DNA of 64,000 nt, taken from an uncultured Bacteroidales bacterium. GTDB lineage: Bacteria; Bacteroidota; Bacteroidia; Bacteroidales; F082. The notes beneath the pieces are model-generated. The model worked only from the letters and a program-made list of their open reading frames with translations, was not told the DNA's origin and searched no databases. The stretch is from positions 234,259-298,258 of the forward strand of contig ONFF01000001.1 of the NCBI GenBank assembly GCA_900317055.1, in the 5' to 3' direction. This document shows positions 61,246-64,000 of the stretch, one piece after another. Numbering within the stretch: position 1 is the first letter of the stretch; each line of letters starts with the position of its first letter. The translations under genes were made by a program, and so were the position numbers.

Positions 61246-62658
61246 TTATTTCAATTCAAACTCTTCTCCTGGCCCGGGTATGACGATGTTGTCCCAACCT
61301 TCTTTGCGAAGTTGCCGTTGATAATATTGTTGGGCTTCAAGATCACCGTGCACAATGAAAGTCTTCTTCACTTTAGTCGGGTCTTGGCAACTCAAGTAAT
61401 GAATCATTTCCTTGTAGTCGCCGTGGCCACTGAAGGCATCTATTTCATAAATTTCAGCATTGACATTGTGTTCTGTGCCAAAAATGGAAACGCTTGCAGG
61501 TGTGGGTTTTTCCAACAGTTTGGCTCCCAATGTAGTAGGAGAGCAGTATCCAATGGCAAGAATGCTGTTGTTAGGGCTCTCGATGCTGTTGGCTATATGG
61601 TGTTTCACACGCCCGGCCTCCATCATGCCTGAAGCGGAGATAATGATACAAGGTTGCTTAGTAGCATTAAGTTCCTTCGACTGGTTGATGTCGCGCACGA
61701 AAGTGAGCCCGTTGAAGCCAAAGGGGTCGGGGTCGTATTCGATGACATCTTTCACATCATCGTTGAAGAGGTCGACATGCATACGGAAAATCTCAGTGGC
61801 GTTGACTGCCAAGGGACTATCCACATATACTGGAATCTTCTCGGGCAGTTTGCCATCGTTGTAAAAGTTATTCAGTAGGTACACAATCTCTTGTGTGCGG
61901 CTGACGGCGAACGACGGGATGATGAGTTTGCCGCGTTTCTCCACGCAGGTGTGATAGATGATTTCCAATAGTTGCTGTTCAGCATTGGTGCGGTCGCTGT
62001 GGAGGCGGTTTCCGTATGTGGCTTCCGTGATGAGGTAATCGCAGTGCGGGAAGGGTTCGGGCGAGCGCAGTAGGTAGTTGTATTCGCGGCCGATGTCGCC
62101 AGTGTATCCAATGCGGGTCATCTTGCCACCCTCGTCGATTTCGATGACGGCACAACCGCTGCCCAGCAGATGACCTGTGTTGTTGAACTTCACCTTTATA
62201 TTATTGTCGATGTAAAAATAACGGTTGTAGGCCACGCTGACGAACAATTCCATGCTGGCGCGGGCATCTTTTTCGGTATAGATGGGCTGCAAGGCGGGAA
62301 GCCCTTGCTTGCGGCGTTTCTTGTTGAACCATTCCATATCGTTTTCTTGGATGAAACCGCTGTCGGGGAGCATGATGCTGCACAAGTCTTCCGTGGCTTT
62401 AGTGCAGACAACTTGACCACGGAACCCCAATTTGTAGAAATAGGGGATGAGACCGCAGTGGTCGATATGGGCGTGGGTGAGGATGATGGCGTCGATTTCC
62501 TTAGGGTCGACCATGATGTTGCGGTTGGCGGCATCGGTCTCGAGGCCTTTACCTTGGAACATACCGCAGTCCAAGAGGATTTTCTTGCCATGGTCGGTGG
62601 TGATGAGGTGCTTGCTACCCGTCACTTCTTGGGCAGCACCGATGAATTTGATTTTCAT
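61246..62658 (-). CDS. MBL-fold metallo-hydrolase with beta-CASP domain (RNase-like)
   Basis: A 470-residue protein. The metallo-beta-lactamase motif HxHxDH is in AIILTHAHIDHCGLIPYFYK, and further zinc ligands are in FNNTGHLLGSGCAVIEI and IGYTGDIGREYN. The beta-CASP part has KLIIPSFAVSRTQEIVYLLN, VYVDSPLAVNATEIF, CIIISASGMMEAGRVKHHI and AFSGHGDYKEMIHYL. Proteins with this build cut RNA (CPSF73/YSH1-like). It is probably a cytoplasmic RNase; the specific substrate is unknown. Confidence 0.92.
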   Translation of the reverse strand: MKIKFIGAAQEVTGSKHLITTDHGKKILLDCGMFQGKGLETDAANRNIMVDPKEIDAIILTHAHIDHCGLIPYFYKLGFRGQVVCTKATEDLCSIMLPDSGFIQENDMEWFNKKRRKQGLPALQPIYTEKDARASMELFVSVAYNRYFYIDNNIKVKFNNTGHLLGSGCAVIEIDEGGKMTRIGYTGDIGREYNYLLRSPEPFPHCDYLITEATYGNRLHSDRTNAEQQLLEIIYHTCVEKRGKLIIPSFAVSRTQEIVYLLNNFYNDGKLPEKIPVYVDSPLAVNATEIFRMHVDLFNDDVKDVIEYDPDPFGFNGLTFVRDINQSKELNATKQPCIIISASGMMEAGRVKHHIANSIESPNNSILAIGYCSPTTLGAKLLEKPTPASVSIFGTEHNVNAEIYEIDAFSGHGDYKEMIHYLSCQDPTKVKKTFIVHGDLEAQQYYQRQLRKEGWDNIVIPGPGEEFELK

Positions 62659-62677
62659 AACAATCCAAATTTGACCC

Positions 62678-62685
62678 CAAAAATA
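62678..62685 (-). promoter_or_regulatory. -7 box (TATTTTTG) for the MBL/beta-CASP gene
   Basis: TATTTTTGGGG on the minus strand, 20 bp before the ATG at 62658 and directly after the terminator of the upstream gene. Confidence 0.6.
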
Positions 62686-62725
62686 GCAAAAAAAAGTGAG
62701 GTGGCAATAAATGTCACCTCACTTT
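62684..62725 (-). terminator. Terminator of the 62752 gene
   Basis: On the minus strand AAAGTGAGGTG and CACCTCACTTT form a perfect 11-bp stem with an 11-nt loop, followed by T8. Confidence 0.9.
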
Positions 62726-62751
62726 GGGATTTTTGTTTGTAACAATGTGGC

Positions 62752-64000
62752 TTATTCCACCACAATCTTTCTCACCGTCTGTCCACTTTCAGCCTCGATG
62801 TGCATCATATAGATGCCTTTGGCTACATTGGAGAGATCGATGCGGACTTGCTCGCCTTCGACTTTGGCATTGTATACGGTCTGTCCGTAGGCGTTCACTA
62901 TGCGGACATGGTTCAAGCCTTCGCCCTCAAGGGTGATTTCGCCTTGGGTCGGGTTAGGATAGACATTGGCTGCAATGCTGTTCTCGCCGATGCCCTCAGT
63001 GAAGATGAAGTTGGCTATGAGGACGCGGTCTTCGGTGGCGATGAAGGTGTAGTTCATCTCTACTGAAACTACTTCGCCGTTTTCGGTCCAATTCTGGAAG
63101 GACCAGTCTTCGTTGCGGACAATAGTCAGTGTGACCTCATCACCATAGTGGTATGTGCCAGCTCCTATCACGCTACCGGCTTCTTCTGGATTCACTTCGG
63201 TTGTGATTTCAACCATAGGAATCTCAAAGTTGGCCACCAAGGTGCGGTTGGCCGTAACGGTGAATGTATAGCTTTGGTCAGTAGAGACTACAGTGCCGTT
63301 CTCCGTCCAATTGGCGAAGAGGTATCTTTGAAATGGTGTGGCGGTCACTGTGCATGAAGTGCCGTAATCATAGGTGCCAGCACCCGAAACCGTACCGGCA
63401 TTGTCAGGATTGGCCGACAGGCTGATGGTGAAAGTCTGGATTTGGAAGTTGGCCACCAGGTCGAGGCTGCAGGTAACAGTGAAGGTGTAGAATTGCTCGG
63501 TGGAGACTATGCTGCCGTTTGATGTCCAGTTGATGAAGGTGTAGCCGTCGCTGGGTCCCGCCCCGACGGTGCAGCTCTCGCCATATTGGAAGGTGCCGCC
63601 GCCTGTAATTGTGCCGCCATTGGCCGGGTTAGCCGATGTGCCGATGGTGTAGTACTGAGGCTGGAACTGAGCCACCAAGGTGCGGTTGCCAGTCACCGTG
63701 AAGGTGTAGTTGGCATTCGTGGAGACCACATTGCCGTTTTCTGTCCAGTTGATGAAGGTGTAACCATTGTTTGGCGTAGCAGTTACAGTGCACGATTGTC
63801 CTTCTTGATAGGTGCCTCCGCCCATGACGGTGCCACCATCTCTCGGAGCAGCTGACACACTGATGGTGTAGTTCTGTGTTTGTGCCGTGAAGTTGGCGAC
63901 CAAATTGCGGTTGCCATTCACCACGAATGTGTAGCTGGCTTGGGTGGAGACAACATTGCCGTTTTCGGTCCAGTTGGTGAAGGTGTAGCTAGCATTAGGT
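62752..64000 (-). CDS. T9SS-exported protein with tandem InlB-like repeats (partial)
   Basis: The N-terminal part lies beyond the window; 415 codons are seen. The protein is built of about 67-residue units: YTFINWTENGNVVST, then YTFTVTGNRTLVAQFQPQ, then ISANPANGGTI-like strands with GGGTYQEGQSCTVTATPNNG. This is the divergent InlB B-repeat (Listeria-Bacteroides repeat) pattern. At least five and a partial sixth are present, with the later copies more divergent. The C-terminus (about 80 residues) is a T9SS type A sorting domain: NVYPNPTQGEITLEGEG, VRIVNAYGQTVYN, NVAKGIYMMHIEAESGQTV. It is probably a large surface adhesin. Confidence 0.9.
   Translation of the reverse strand, partial: PNASYTFTNWTENGNVVSTQASYTFVVNGNRNLVANFTAQTQNYTISVSAAPRDGGTVMGGGTYQEGQSCTVTATPNNGYTFINWTENGNVVSTNANYTFTVTGNRTLVAQFQPQYYTIGTSANPANGGTITGGGTFQYGESCTVGAGPSDGYTFINWTSNGSIVSTEQFYTFTVTCSLDLVANFQIQTFTISLSANPDNAGTVSGAGTYDYGTSCTVTATPFQRYLFANWTENGTVVSTDQSYTFTVTANRTLVANFEIPMVEITTEVNPEEAGSVIGAGTYHYGDEVTLTIVRNEDWSFQNWTENGEVVSVEMNYTFIATEDRVLIANFIFTEGIGENSIAANVYPNPTQGEITLEGEGLNHVRIVNAYGQTVYNAKVEGEQVRIDLSNVAKGIYMMHIEAESGQTVRKIVVE

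Overview
The window reads as chromosomal DNA of a Bacteroidales (Bacteroidota) bacterium, probably an anaerobe that ferments amino acids. Four signs point there. Many genes are preceded by the Bacteroidota -7 promoter box TAnnTTTG. Several exported proteins end in type IX secretion (T9SS) sorting domains. Family-specific proteins are present (GLPGLI proteins, CHU_C/gliding C-terminal domain, carboxypeptidase-regulatory-like outer-membrane barrels, BspA-like repeats). Catabolic genes handle histidine (hutU, hutH), aromatic 2-oxoacids (iorAB) and peptides (pepT, cstA). No rRNA, tRNA, CRISPR array, transposase, integrase or phage gene was recognised.

Layout. 1-2.7 kb: the start of a biotin-dependent carboxyltransferase gene, an AT-rich lipoprotein gene, a HicB-like remnant and another lipoprotein. 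2.7-4.7 kb: hutU. 5-10.2 kb: three exported proteins, namely a lipoprotein with a caspase-like His/Cys pair and a LamG domain, a multidomain T9SS muralytic enzyme, and a CHU_C protein. 10.2-12.7 kb: DUF1573-yajC-ybbR-coaE. 12.8-15.1 kb: iorAB. 15.2-18.8 kb, minus strand: cstA and a small lipoprotein, a PepSY-like protein, and prfB with its programmed frameshift. 19-28.7 kb: BspA-like protein, TPR/TM/HTH regulator, tandem GLPGLI genes with an outer-membrane barrel, then an ECF sigma factor with a membrane partner. 28.7-32.3 kb: TraB/GumN-like protein and a second barrel protein. 32.5-36.4 kb: fabH-fabF-fabZ-acpP-fabG. 36.5-41.7 kb: LytTR regulator, PTS-IIC-like protein with recX, exported nicotinamidase-like lipoprotein, YgiQ radical SAM protein. 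41.8-51.1 kb: YitT protein, pepT, then an envelope block of DUF2079 protein, two GT39-type transferases, a membrane PHP protein and a GT4 transferase. 51.3-57.1 kb: sufB, a third GT39-like gene, sufC, sufD, sufS. 57.1-64 kb, minus strand: two small membrane proteins, hutH, hisS, a beta-CASP metallo-hydrolase and the C-terminal part of a T9SS repeat protein.

Integration. HutH makes urocanate from histidine and HutU hydrates it, although the genes lie about 54 kb apart. IorAB oxidises arylpyruvates to CoA thioesters with reduced ferredoxin. PepT and CstA supply peptides and amino acids. The suf operon supplies Fe-S clusters. The glycosyltransferase block probably decorates a surface lipid or glycan, and a membrane glycosyltransferase gene also lies inside the suf operon.

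The most unusual points are: the caspase-like lipoprotein with LamG; a transglycosylase-like plus amidase T9SS enzyme; an intergenic-type repeat inserted in frame in sufS; the glycosyltransferase gene inside suf; a short SufD with a C-terminal Cys cluster; a nicotinamidase carrying a lipoprotein signal; a converted-looking GLPGLI pair; and a dense set of hairpin and word-repeat elements between genes. No single clearly new multi-gene system could be demonstrated from sequence alone.
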